Source: Tricholomella constricta
Taxonomy: Eukaryota > Basidiomycota > Agaricomycetes > Agaricales > Lyophyllaceae
Assembly: GCA_013368375.1 (NCBI GenBank)
Contig: JAACJP010000010.1
Coordinates: 558,001 to 622,000 of the forward strand
DNA length: 64,000 nucleotides
Direction: 5' to 3'
The position numbers and the translations under genes were made by a program. The notes under the pieces were generated by a model, which ran no database searches, was not told where the DNA came from, and worked only from the letters and a program-made list of their open reading frames with translations. Shown here piece after piece: positions 51,310 through 63,700 of the stretch (position 1 is its first letter; each line of letters starts with the position of its first letter).

Positions 51310-53142
51310 CTACGAAGGCTCCTCCTTCAAGTTAACATGGATGCTAGCGTGATTGGGCACACCATTGATACGGTGGAACGCGTTCAAGTTCTTGTGCATC
51401 GTGATCTGGAACACCGATGCCGATCCTTGCCTGTACACACACCATCAGCCTTGGACACTCCGAACAAAGCGGTAACTGGCACACACCGGCTGGAAATGAC
51501 ACTGTACGCAAGGAAGAAGGCCCAGATCCTGTACCAGCGGTCCCCGTATTTGGCGAGAACCTTCTCCTTGTTCGAGAGCCAGTTCTTGTACCACCTGTAG
51601 ATAGTAGCCGAATAGTGCACGCCAAGAACGTCGACGTTCTTGATCTCAAAGCCAGCACCCTCCAACTACGGTAATGCACACGTCAGCACGCGTGCATGCT
51701 GGATAGCCCTGGAACTGCGCACCTTTCCGATGACCCAGCCGAGCGAGCAGCTCGCGTCCGCGCCAGGGAAGACATACTTGTTCATAAACAGACCCCAGAT
51801 GAGGTCTTCAAACTGCCAAGAGGGACGGATACCGGCGACCTGGAAGACGAAGATACCATCGTCGTCGAGAAGGTCGTATACCTGGCTCAAGAATTGCGAG
51901 TAGCGGCGGACACCAACGTGCTACGGATAGGCTGATCAGCATTGGGGTTTAATACAGACGGAAGCAACATACCTCGGCCATCTCAAGACTGACGATCTTG
52001 TTGTACGCGCCTTTACCTACGGGGAGGTCACGGTAGTCGGAGCAAATAATGCGCGCCTTGTCAGAGGCGACCTTGATTAAAGGCAGAACCGTTAGCCGAG
52101 AACAATAGACCACCATTTATGACACACACGCCGTTCTTCGCAATGCGCTCAGTACCGAATTTAGCCTGGTTGATCCCGAGAGTGACACCGGTCGCGTCGC
52201 ACCCGTAGTTCTTGGCAGCATACGCAACAAGCGTGCCCCATCCGCAGCCAATGTCGAGAAGTCTGGTAAACGCGTCAGCAAGGGCGCTACACCGTAATTT
52301 ATAGATACATACTTGTCCTCGGGTTTGAGGTTGAGTTTCTCGCAGACAACGGCAAGCTTGTTGTCTTGAAGAGTCTCAAGGGATTGCTCAATGGTGTTGT
52401 CCGTGACGATGCCCGAGGTGTAGATCATGCGTGGACCGAGGAACCATTCATAGAAGTCATCACCGCCTACAGACGTGGCGTTGGTACACGTAACGGAAAA
52501 AAGAAGCGCGACTTACGGTCGTAGTGACCCCTGACCTGTTCCTGATCCTGTTCCTGAGAATGGGAGATAACCTCGGGGAGGAAGACGGTGAACACGTATT
52601 TGAAAAGCTCGGGGGTAAAGGTCATGCGGGCCCAGTCATGACGCTGCTCCATGATATCCAGGACGTCGCCTGGGTACCAAAAAGCGTTATGTGTGAATAC
52701 GGCGTTTTTCAATTCGCAGGTGCGGCTGGAACGCACCGTTGAACTCAATTTTGCCGTCAAAGTAGGCGTCGTGGAAGACCTGCATGGGGATTTTGTTCTT
52801 ACCACTGTAGAGCTTCTTCATGTCTGGGTCCTTGATGGTGATATATTCTTCGATATCCTTGCCAGGAAGAAGGACCTTGTCGTTCCTACGGGCACCGTAC
52901 ATGCTGATAAGAGTCCAGTACGCGACGGTTATGGGAACGCCGGTAATGACAACGAGAAAAAGGTAGGTTTTGAAGCCGCCACGGTTTACGAGAGGAAGGA
53001 ACGACTTGAGAATGTAGGGAACGACGACAACGCAGGCGGCAAGATGGTAATTGTTGAATGCACCGTTGCCCTCAGCAAGGCCAATGACAGGGGCATTTTT
53101 GATGGCTGGCGAGCTGGTTGCCCGCACGGTGTTGGAGGACAT
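51310..53142 (-). CDS. Sphingolipid C9-methyltransferase
   Basis: Membrane-bound SAM-dependent enzyme of the cyclopropane-fatty-acyl-phospholipid synthase superfamily that adds the 9-methyl branch to the sphingoid base of fungal glucosylceramide. The start at 53142 (MSSNTVRATSSP) gives two transmembrane segments (LAACVVVVPYILKSFLPLV and TYLFLVVITGVPITVAYWTLI). The SAM-binding motif is LLDIGCGWGTLVAYAA, followed by GVTLG, ICSDYRDLP and VSLEMAEHVG. The C-terminal part has FVFQVAGIRPSWQFEDLIWG and YSATIYRWYKNWLSN. Seven or so introns of about 50-60 nt; stop at 51310. The reading frames join at each intron I checked. It works downstream of LCB2, encoded 3.4 kb away. Confidence 0.93.
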
Positions 53143-53243
53143 GACGGGAGGTGAGAGAGCCAGTGACGCGACATTTTTTGATTTAAGCACTGCGGCTGTT
53201 TGCGGGTGCTTGGCCGCGACGGGAGAAAGGGAAAGAAAAAAAG

Positions 53244-53327
53244 TGAGTCGACCCAGGTTCGAACTGAGGACCTTCTGTGAGTAACGGGTTGTTAGACAGA
53301 TGCGATAACCAGCTACGCCATCGACCC
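53244..53327 (-). tRNA. tRNA-Val (anticodon AAC) with a short intron
   Basis: An 84-nt gene whose parts fold as a standard cloverleaf. The acceptor stem GGGTCGA pairs with TCGACTC (one G-U), and the D arm is GCGTAGCTGGTTATCGC. The anticodon stem is TCTGT/ACAGA with loop CTAACA...C (anticodon AAC), and the T arm is CTCAG-TTCGAAC-CTGGG. A 10-nt intron after position 37 contains GTTA, able to pair with the anticodon TAAC. A run of seven T follows as the Pol III terminator. It sits 101 bp upstream of the methyltransferase start, on the same strand. Confidence 0.93.
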
Positions 53328-53379
53328 CTGAGAACGTGGCGCGAAGGTCACACAAAAAGGGTGTGCGGTGTTGTGAGCT

Positions 53380-54576
53380 ATGTCGGACGCGGTGGTTGGT
53401 TCGCTGACGACAACCACGATGTCGCAATTCACGTCGCACTCGCCGCCGCCGCTGCGCCATCCAGTGCCTACGCATCCAGCGTACATCCCCGAGCCACCTC
53501 CAACGCCATCCTCGCCGCAGGGCTACCAGCGCTTCTCGTCGTCGCCCGGGCCAGCTCCCCAATACCAGACCCACCACGTCCCCGCCTACACTTCGCCGTT
53601 TCAGCACTCCCAGCCCCCGCCGCCCCCGCATCTTCAGCACCAGCAGCAACCCCAGCATCCCCCACCTATCCCCCAGCCCGACTTTGCAGCATGGGGTATG
53701 AACGACGCGACTGCGCAGATCGGCATGCAGCTCGGCCAGAGCGCTGTCGCTGCAGGGCAAGAATACGTTCAGCGCAACTTTGGCACCATTTTCCCCTCGA
53801 CGACTCTCAAGCACCACTTCAACGTCTCCAACTCGTATGTAATCCACAAAATCAAGCTCATCCTCTTTCCATGGCTGCAGAAGCCCGCGGCGTGGCGGCG
53901 CAAGGTCCAGCGTTCCGAGTCAGGGCAGTCCGCAGAATGGGCGAGCCCGCGCGACGACATCAACAGCCCCGACCTCTACATCCCCCTTATGGCCATCGTC
54001 ACATACATTTTACTCTGCGCCCTCCACGCTGGTCTCCAGAAGCAGTTTCATACAAAGGTGCTGGGTGAGAGCGCCTCGCGCGCCATTGTCGTAGTGATTC
54101 TCGATTTTGCGTTCGTCAAACTCGGGTGCTACTTCCTCAATGTGCAGGGCTCCAGCCAGGTCGTCGACCTCGTAGCATATGGAGGCTACAAATTCGTCGG
54201 GTGCGCGTGTCCATCGACCTCCTTTCGCTAACCCATTAACTAACCATCTTGTCCAGCGTGATATTCGCCCTCCTTCCAAGCTTCCTCCCGCGCGCGCCAA
54301 TTCTTAACACCATCCTCTTCATCTACGCCTTCCTCGCGAACGCTTTCTTCCTCGTGTGTCTCCCTCTCCGTTCTATATCCGTACTGGCTAACACTCCCAC
54401 AGCTGCGCTCCCTCCGATCCGTAATCCTGCCCGACCCCGCCGTGCAGCTCGTCTCGAATCCGAACCCGACGAGCACCGCGACGCTCACGTCCGCCGCTCG
54501 CCGCCGCCGCATCATCTTCCTCTTCCTCGAGGCCATCTCACAGGTGCTTTACATGGCCGTTTTGGTTCGCATCTAG
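53380..54576 (+). CDS. YIF1: YIF1 family ER-Golgi trafficking membrane protein
   Basis: Yip1-interacting factor, a multi-spanning membrane protein of COPII vesicle traffic between ER and Golgi. The start at 53380 gives a Pro/Gln-rich cytosolic N-terminus of about 100 residues. The conserved YIF1 core follows: MQLGQSAVAAGQEYVQRN, then YVIHKIKLILFPW, DLYIPLMAIVTYILLCALH, and several membrane segments up to the end (FLFLEAISQVLYMAVLVRI). Two introns, 54201-54256 (GTGCGC...CCAG) and 54354-54402 (GTGTGT...ACAG), join in frame; stop at 54574-54576. A second Met at residue 14 is an alternative start. It is flanked on both sides by inverted tRNA-Val genes. Confidence 0.93.
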
Positions 54577-54914
54577 GTTGAGTTTCCTCTACGTGGTCTG
54601 TGTGTGTTAGCTCCTGCACTGGGCGTACGGCACCCGCACTGTGTGTTGCCTCTTGCTCGCGTCTTCTTGCTACTTCATCGGAGGCTTATCGCAGTCATGT
54701 TTTCGGGGCGTGGTGTGGACGGCTCAGTACGTAGGTTTAATATTTGAAGCGCAGCGTATCGTTGGGGAGCCCACGCAGGGTCTAGTCAATAATCATACAA
54801 TACGGGAGGAACGCATATACCTGAACCTCCTTCAGTTCTATTCTTCTCAGCCTTTAACTCACAGTTTAGCGACCATCCCACTGGCCTGGAGCATTTGGCC
54901 GCCACCAGCAGCAA

Positions 54915-54998
54915 GGGTCGATGGCGTAGCTGGTTATCGCATCTGTCTAACAACTCGTTACTCACAGAAGGTCCTCAGTTCGAACCTGGGTCGACTCA
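54915..54998 (+). tRNA. tRNA-Val (anticodon AAC), second copy
   Basis: Identical to the copy at 53244-53327 except for one base in the intron (ctcgtta instead of cccgtta) and lying in the opposite orientation. It has the same cloverleaf, anticodon loop and B box (GTTCGAACC). The tail has a run of four T (55002-55008 region) as a weak Pol III terminator. Confidence 0.93.
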
Positions 54999-55677
54999 TT
55001 ACCTTTTGCTCCTAGATGTGTCTTGCTTTTTCTTTCTACTCGGGTTCTTCGAGTTCTTTCCCTCAATTATTGGTACGACTCGAACGCGATGCCAAAATGT
55101 CCTTCATCCGAGATTGTTTTTGAGTAAAGATACTGAGCCATGACTGTGTTGCATCCTTCTGTGTGCCCTCTCAGGGGTTCTTCGGGCTTCCCTTTCTTCA
55201 TAACGTGCGTCGCTAGTTACATTCACAGTCAACGGCAACTAATCTTATCATATTGCGATCTTTGAACTTGTTCCCACCTTCTTTGATAAACGGCACAGTC
55301 AAATCGTGGCACGTCGATATTTCCTGACCGTTTTCAACTCCGATGCCCTACAGGAGCAGCAGTCGTCTCAAGGAGCTCGCTTCAAGTCACCGCCTTACTT
55401 CTTAGGAACCCACGCACACTGGCAGGCAGATCAACCGCACGTTGCAGTGATATAGCACAATGCACGTAGACCACTTTAGCCAATACGGGAGAATTGGATA
55501 AGGGCGTATAAACTGCACAATCCGCATAAGTAATCCAAGATACAGTCGTATCTGCGCAGTGAAATTTCACCTCATAATCAACCATTTCCATGGTCACAAG
55601 TGTATGGAGATTGGCAAACTTTTTTGCTAGTGTCAATATATCCAGTTACTGACTAAAACCACCCTGCCAGCCCGCTT
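54999..55677. other. Intergenic between tRNA and beta-galactosidase 3' end
   Basis: I see no gene. ORFs shorter than 90 codons overlap here on both strands and none shows a conserved motif. Confidence 0.6.
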
Positions 55678-58600
55678 TTACCCTCTCAGCTCCTTCCAGT
55701 CAGGATTATTCACCCCAATCCCCTGAATGCCACCCTCATAAACCGTTCCCCTCACCAGCCTCACCCCTGGGATCCTTAGGTCACCCTCTTCATCCCCAAG
55801 ACTCCACAAACTGATGGCGAGGACGTTAGGGCCGCCGTAGTCGAGGATGCCCTCGTGCACGACGAAGGAGGTCTGCGGGCCGATGTTCGCGACACGCTTA
55901 CCGAGCTGCCAGCCGTTTATGTAGAGCTGGGCTGGGGGATGCAAATTAGGATTAGACAGAAATCAGAATTAGATAGAGGAGGATATGCAAAGGAGCTGAC
56001 GAACCGCGATAATGTCCGGGCTCTGCGTCAAACACGACAGAAAGCGGGATGTCGTAGCCCGAGGGCAGGTCAAGGTCGAACGTCGTGCGGAAGAATCCAA
56101 CCTGCAAACGGCGAATTTCAAGGTTTGAACTGACCCACACCCCAAGAACGAAAGAAAAGGTATTTTTATGGACTTACGCCGGGTTTATCGAGGCCCTCAA
56201 ACGGCGTGCGGGTCTCCCAAGCCGCGTCGTCGAACTTTGGGAGGTGCCACCCCATACGCTGCATGCGTAAACAATTCATCAGCGAAGAGTTACTAGCAAG
56301 CCTTCGCACTGTTTACCTCAGCATACAGGCCACCTGGTCGCTCATCAGTTTCCGCGTCAATGAACAAAAGGTGGTGCGAAATGAGTCGAACCTTCATTCA
56401 AGATCTTCCTTGTCTTATCAGGAAAGTCCTCGCCGCCAAGATTGCCTGCGAGCCTCCATTTAGTGAACTGCGCCGTCGGCGGGCGACCCTCCAGGTAGTA
56501 GCCCTACGTAGATACGAATCCCACATCGAGTCACAGCTGTACACTAAACTTCGACTTGAGTGCTTACCTGAATACCCCGCGGTTGCTGCAGATCCCGCTG
56601 GCGACCCCCAGGGGTGCAGCAAACGATCTGGCCCGCGAGGTTCCCGCCCATATGGCTGTGGCACCGTTCATGTCGGGTAATGAGAACGAAAACAAGGGCA
56701 GAAAGACACGATCGCGACGTACTCTTGCAGCACGGTGACATGATTTTCGCCGAAGCGCAGCATGTCTGGAGACACGGGCCAGCTCTCATTGTTGGTCGCG
56801 AGGCGGGTATCCGAAGGCCCTAGATAATACTCGTTGAGCCAGACGGAGGCCGCAAAATGGATGCCGCCTGAGACGCTGATGTTAACTGCCGTGGGCGCGG
56901 GGAGAGACGTGTCGTGCTCAAAAGTGCCTTGCCAAAGTAAATTACCACCCTATCGTTGTCGATGATAAGATCGTAACAAGACGAACCGCAACTTTAGAAT
57001 TCAAACAAAGGAAATAATAGAGCGGACGCACATGGAAGCCGTAGTCGTCGGCATAGAGTATCCACGGGCCGCCATAGTACGGAAGGAACGTATTAGTAGT
57101 GTTCGTGTGGCTCGCCTCCACGAGTGCCGCATCATCGAAGGTCGACTTGATCTCGGGAAGGGAGTCCGCATATTTCCAGCGCGCAGTCATCAAGTCCGGA
57201 AGCTTAACGTGGGCGTTTGAAGCATGGAGCTGTGCCTGCCACGAGCCCGCGTTCGTTCGTTTCAAGCCCCCGACGCGCTTTCCATTCCAAGTAATAAAAT
57301 TCAGCGCCTTAGGTCCATATACAGTGAGCGTCGTCGCGCCCGAAAGATCCCCTTCCAAGGCGAGTGTTTCCCCAGCTAGCGCTGCGGTTCGGATGAGGTA
57401 CGGCCCAGAGATGAGCAAGGGCGCCGAAGCGCCGACGTCTATGAATTCAGCAAACTCGCCCTTTCCAGCGATGGTGGGCATCCAGAAATTTGTGGCCGTG
57501 TCGTAATCCGCAATAAGGATAACAATGGTTTTCCTAGGAGTAGAGATTCTAACTGTTGTCAACCCTGGCGCCAATGTGAAGTTTATGATGAAGGCTTGGT
57601 CATTCTAGTGGTGCATCAGCGGAGATACCTTCAAGTTAGATGTTGGTATGCCATAACACAAACCTTGACGAACTTTGTATGGATTTTGCTTGGACCGAAG
57701 GTGGCGATGGTCGGAGCGACTTTCAACAAAAGAGCTACCTCGTACGTCAATCCTGACGTCCCATACACAACGAGAGCGTCATCTCCATCAAGCTTGAACG
57801 CCGACAAGAGCATTGCAGTCGAATAATGAAGTTTCGAAGAACCAAACTTCAGGTCAGCGCTTGGAAAAGAATTGGAGCATCAAATTCCGCGAAAGGAATA
57901 AGGAGGAATGAAGTACCTGATGATAATTGAATCGCGGCCAAGTAGAGTAGCGCTTCCGCCCAATTGTGGTACTGTTATGTTGCGTGAGCCCACAGTCGGC
58001 TTCAAAGATACCACGGCGCTAGAGCGATGATCACAGATGAAAAATAATGTGGGAAGAAGTTAACCATACGGATCGCTCGACTTGGTGTGTCGAAGAATGT
58101 AAAACGACGATCCCGTTTCAGGACTTTGCAGATGAGTTGTCGAGACTCCAAGGGTTGTCGTGTTGTCCTCACCTAGTATTTTGGAAAAGTTAGCTACCTA
58201 ATTCCTGATCGGTCAATAGTTTCACCTTTCCACTTCGTCATCCGGAAGTCTGCAAAGGATCGGAGGAAAAGTGATTGCAACTTGAGCTCCCCGTATTTAG
58301 CTGAAAGCTCGCGTGATTCTGTTACCGCCGCGCCATAGTCCTAGTACGACGATAGTCAGAAGGATGAGTCTCGAGGTCTAGGCACTGGGAAGGTACATAG
58401 GACGTATATGCATCTGTTATAGAGTTAGACGAGTTCAGATCACGGGTTGGGTTCAACATACTCGTATACGGAAGTTGTCCCCATGACGTTCCGCCCTGCG
58501 CATGGTTAGGGTGCACTTGCACACCAGAACGATGGCTCACATAAAACATATAATAGCTGACCTATAAAATCGCGAATTGAATATGGAGACATATTACTGA

Positions 58601-60031
58601 GAGAAAAACACTCACTGCGGTCACTCCGTTTGCCCAGAGGTGGAAATTATGAACGCGCTGAAAGCTTGACAGAGCTCGGTCTCCTACTTGTAAGAAATGT
58701 CAAACACTGCTTACTTGGGATTTGTTAGCTCTCGACAGGCGGCGTAACCGCCAGCTGAACCCCATCTATCGTACGAGCCACCTTGGAACCTAACGTCTCA
58801 TCATATTAGTCTTATCGCACTCGCAATGACAGTCAGGCACCTACTCCGGGAACATAAATGGAATCTCCGGAGTGACAGACTCATGATATGTCCTCCAAGT
58901 AGTAGGAATATCTCTCCAGACGCTAGGGTTTGAGCAGTCGAATGCTAGGAAAACAGTGAGTTTCTTTCTTATATTCGTCACAGTGACGTCGATACGTACT
59001 GACTGGATAGGCATCGATCCCATAGATGTCTGCAGAATCAACCAGATTTCGATACATGCCAGGGTCATTGACCATGGTAGGGACGACCTGCATATATTTC
59101 ATTATGTCTCTGCTGGAAAGGGCGTGAGGCTTCTGTACTCACAATCCCAAGGTCTAATGCCCTTTCGCGAAGTTCTTCGACATACTCATTTTGGCCAGCT
59201 TAGGGTCCAACGTCGTCAGGGACCATGCATCATGAGCGACTTTGACGGACGGTGAGACGCTGAGGACTCACGTCCATTGTAGTACTCATTCTCAATCTGC
59301 AGCATAATCACAGGACCACCAAGCGTAATTTGATTCCTTGCGATTACGGGAATCACAGCATTCCACTGTTAGTATCCATCATATTAGTCTCGTAAGCTAC
59401 GAGAATCAGAAATGAACGCACATAATCCTGCCAGGCATTGTGAAAATTTGTATCGTTGCTTCGAATCTCACCGTTGTATGGATTCCAATACGGGTCACCA
59501 GGAATCGTCGCGACATGTCCTGGCAGGCCGCCTGCAGTAGTTTCGGCACTTTCCGTTTCAACACCTTCAGTACATCTGTATACTTCCCTGAAAATAAATG
59601 TCTTACTTGATGTATGGTCCGGGCCTTGCGATAATCCATATACCAGCCTCTTTGGCAGCGTCAAACAATGGCTGCAAGTCATTGATACCTGTCATATCAA
59701 TGACGCCTGCTTTTGGATTGAGGAGATGCCAGTGGACATAGATTGAAAGCGCATTAAGTCCGGCGGCCTTCGCTTTCTGGGTAATATCTTTCCACAACCC
59801 AGGAACAGGTAGTCGCCACGTATGAAATTCACCCGCTTGCAAGAAGACCCTTTTGCCGTGAATGAAGAACGAGTAAGGATCCCATCCGACTTGGTCAGTC
59901 AAACCGGTATTGTTGATGTACGAGTTCTGAACGCCGAGAGAGGGTACGTGTAGGCTACCCGTTACCCCGATGCTGCTGACGGCCCCAAGTAGCACGAGAG
60001 ACACAAGTTTAACTGACGAGGTGAGATGCAT
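55678..60031 (-). CDS. Secreted beta-galactosidase, glycoside hydrolase family 35
   Basis: Hydrolyses terminal beta-galactosides of plant or other polysaccharides outside the cell. The start at 60031 gives a signal peptide (MHLTSSVKLVSLVLLGAVSS). The GH35 barrel begins with VFLQAGEFHTWRLPVPGLW, GLNALSIYVHWHLLNPK and IWIIARPGPYI. Near 59280-59330 is GGPVIMLQIENEYYNG, with the acid/base Glu. The nucleophile Glu is split over an intron near 58845: FMFPE joins FQGGSYDRWG. Downstream are the beta domains (ALEGDLSGATTLTVYGPKAL, near 57300) and the jelly-roll C-terminus ending NNPDWKELRG. Many introns of about 50-60 nt occur; the exact count was not resolved. The usual length of about 1000 residues fits the span. 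No broken motif was found. Confidence 0.93.
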
Positions 60032-60736
60032 CGCCGCAGAACGAGGTACGTGGTGGCATAAACAAATTTATAGCGTATTCTCCAGTCTGCTGACCGACTA
60101 AACAGCGACCGGACCCTGTGCGGTCCGGAGACGGAGAAATATCTGCGATGAAGAAGAACACGCAGAAGGAAGAAAGGGATGCATATTGAGACAAGACGTC
60201 GCCCAGGTTGACTGTCAGGTAAGTAGCAGGACCAGGCTAGGAGAAAATACCGGAAAGCCGACGATTCGCACAGGCAGGCTTTGGTGTACACTAAGACAAT
60301 GCACTTGAGAGAGATACTTCTGGCATATCCACCGATGACAAATGGTGGAAGCTGTACACAGACGACTCGAAGGAGAAACTGCATTTGGAAGCCAAGTGGA
60401 GCGGAGATCAAAAGAACAATAATTGGATTTTCGGCTGCCGACACACCGCGAAAACGCGTCTGACGAGGGCTGACGGTTGAGATGATGGGAGTCAAGTGTG
60501 CGCAGTCAGTTGATATTGTTGTGATGTTGTGGAATCTGGGTACAGATTTTACACAAACTAGGCGAGGTAAATTCCCTGGCCCGTGTCTGAACCGACATCG
60601 AGCCCGAATGGTGTTGACCGAACGGACGATCGGAACAAATAGAGGCCCAAGGTACCTGGAGAGTCTATTTTATTGTTCATGAAGCAACGTACATGGTCTA
60701 ATGATACAACAGTCTGTTTATTCGAAGTCGATGTGT
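60032..60736. other. Intergenic, promoter region of the beta-galactosidase gene
   Basis: The 3' end of the transporter gene and the 5' flank of the hydrolase gene share this 700 bp. No gene is visible. A near-palindromic tccggagacgga and GC-rich boxes near 60110-60140 could be promoter elements; nothing firmer can be said. Confidence 0.5.
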
Positions 60737-63700
60737 CTAGCTCGCGAGGGTCGGGCTGGACACCACGTTTTCAAGGTTAGCAGGTGATAATCAACGGCAG
60801 GGCGTATAACGCACCCAAAAGTCTCTCCGTCAGGGAGAGTTTTGAAGGTAACATTCCGCCAATCAAGAGTGTTCCTGAACACTTGGTTGCCCCACCTGCA
60901 GAGGCGGATTAACGAATTTCAGCAAAATGAAAACACAAGGTACGCACCAGCCTCGAATAGTGTGTTTCCCAATGGTTCCATTGAGCGGGTATTGTAAGCT
61001 GTCAGAACGTACAATTGTTGATCACTGCAATGTGAAGATTTCGCGAATACATACCAGAAAAATACGATAATTACACCCACAGCCGTCCCGGCATCCAACG
61101 CCGCCGACAGTACATCTATCATCAAGCAGCCAATCGTAAGCAATGAATTATCATGACACAGACGACAAGAGAACGTACAATTATATTTAGCCCAATACGC
61201 GAAATTTCTTCTCCTCACAACGAACTGGAAGAGAAAGCCTATGATTGCCCATGGTACGTAGTTGACGGCCGTTGCAGGTGGGATCTGACCCACTCCTGAG
61301 AAGATAAGGCTGAGGTACGAGTCAGCGAATCAGGACATGTGGATTAGAGACACGTTGCAGCTGTCTTACGGGAAGCTAGTGATTACCTTTGTATCAGCAC
61401 TCTATTATAGAGCAAAAGCGAGGACAACACTTACTTTAGATAGTTTAAGATACTGTTTGGATATCGTCGAGTGATGAGCCAGAGGATAACGGGGCAAGCG
61501 GCGCCGATAAGAAAGAAAAATGTCAAAGCTAAGGAGTCGTAAAGTTAAGGTTAAGGAGTAGCTCCACAAAAGAATAATTGCTTTACCACTTTGATTCGTT
61601 TCAGCTTATGGACTCATCATTCTACGGATTAAGATCACTTACTAGTAGATCTGTCCTTTGGAAAATTGCAAAGCAGGACCGATAACGCCCCACTACGGAC
61701 GAAAAGTCAGAATTGTGAACTGACAAGACGATATGGGGAGTTACAATTATAGAAGCTGTACCGAAGACGTGTGTGGAGGCGCACGTGAAGCTATGGAAAT
61801 GAATTAGCATCTCTCGATCCCACATTCATTTAGAAATTCGGCACGAACTTGTCTTTCTGCTCCTTATCACAGAGATCCCTGTGAAAGTTCATATTCTTAG
61901 CGGCGGAAACCCACGTCCACGCAGGACTTACGGTATATTCGTAAACATCCTGCGCGCCGTCAATAAACACTACCGACGACAATTGGGACAAAACTTTTCT
62001 CACCATGATTGAACTCCGAGTTGTACAGTTCCAGCGATGATGGTGGCAACAACCTGCGATATCGGGTATTGGACAAGTCCTTTCCAAAGGTCAATCCGTT
62101 ACACATACCTGACACCAAAACATCGGTCGTGGTGGGACCTGTTCACCGCATTAGACGCGGGTCATTAAAGGATCCGGATCACACTACCTTCATGTAACTG
62201 CCGACTCCACGTATCAGCACCCGTAAAGTTAGGTAATTTAAATCCGGAGAAACTCACTGGCCAAGTTTGAAATCCGCCGTGAATTGCATAGCTAGAAGAA
62301 TTACTGTCAGCTCACCATCCATTGATATCAGCAAAGAAACCATGCCTTGTGCCATGGTGATGTATCCATACGTCTAACACGGAGAAAATTATTCCAAGAT
62401 CCATGATAAACGGAACATAAATTGGAACCATACCTTGAATCTATCAAAGGAAAAAAATTTATTTAATGAATAAGAGACGGCGAGAAGGGTGACGGAGAAA
62501 AGGCGGAGCGAAAGCATACATCATCATTGCATTTGGCTTTCCTAAAATAGTATCCGTGTCCATGTCAGCGATACGTGATATGAGAAGGGTCGAGCAATCC
62601 CCACCTGGTATCATGAACCCAATAATCAACTCCGTGATGACGCTGGAGGATAGCAGCCAGTCAAGCCTTATTATGGTCGTACACTTCACAGGCTGAACGA
62701 TACGCACTTGAGTCCAATTTGCCGATTGGTGATGGCCTGAATCATGCCTACGGAATCATCAGAAGGAAGTGACATGACAATGACAAGGAATTACCTATAG
62801 GAATCACGTATACGACGGCTTAGAAAGTTTGTCAGTAAGTACGCAGGGGGTTAAGATCGCAGGCCTTACAAATAGTCAACGCTATGACCAATGCCCATAT
62901 AGTCATGCCCGCTTCCCAAACTTGAATGCAGACGCAGGCAAATGTAAAGGTGACGGCTAGCACAGTTTTGCGTTAGCGTGCAGTCGAGGTAATCCATGAA
63001 ATACAACGGTTCTCACCAAAAATACAGAGATAATACCACTCGGGAACTAGATTTAGTTGCGACCCTTATTTAATTATCGCTGTTGAAATGATAAAACGAA
63101 CTGCACAACCTTGAGGATATCTCTCCATGAGTCGTGCATGGATATCGGGAGGCTCTCGCAGCGATTGTTTGAACTGGACCTTAATTGGTTTCCAGAAGTG
63201 GATGATGGCTGGAACGCAAAATAAGCAAGTACGGTCGTTGGATACAGTCTTATTATTACCATGGCTAATTGTGGCTACAGTGGCAAGAGGATTAGTTTGG
63301 AGATTACATTTAGCAGTCGCAACACTCACCGGTTATGGACAGGAATGACAGTCCATACGAAATTACAAAAGTCACACTGCATGATTTCTAAGCTTCTTCA
63401 ACACAGAATAATAGGCTGAAACTCACGAAAGGTACACAGGGCTGTATTCCCTATACGCCTGGACGCGGATACTGGCATTGTCGTCGATGATTCGTTTTAG
63501 GTCGTATATCTTTCCTTCGTTGTCGAAAGCATTGATGGAAGAAACGCTACCATCAATGCATGTTAGTTGATAACGCATTGAAGGTAATATAGGACGCACG
63601 GCATGTACTGGCTGAACCAGATGTTTTTGTACTGTCCCGTGGGCGTAATCAGCACTTGGAATCAAAAGTCATTTGAGGCGAATACGAACGTATAAAATGG

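Noticed and set aside
53277..54068. 263-codon plus-strand ORF starting inside the first tRNA gene
   Set aside because: It is an out-of-frame reading of YIF1, which has the conserved sequence in the frame starting at 53380.
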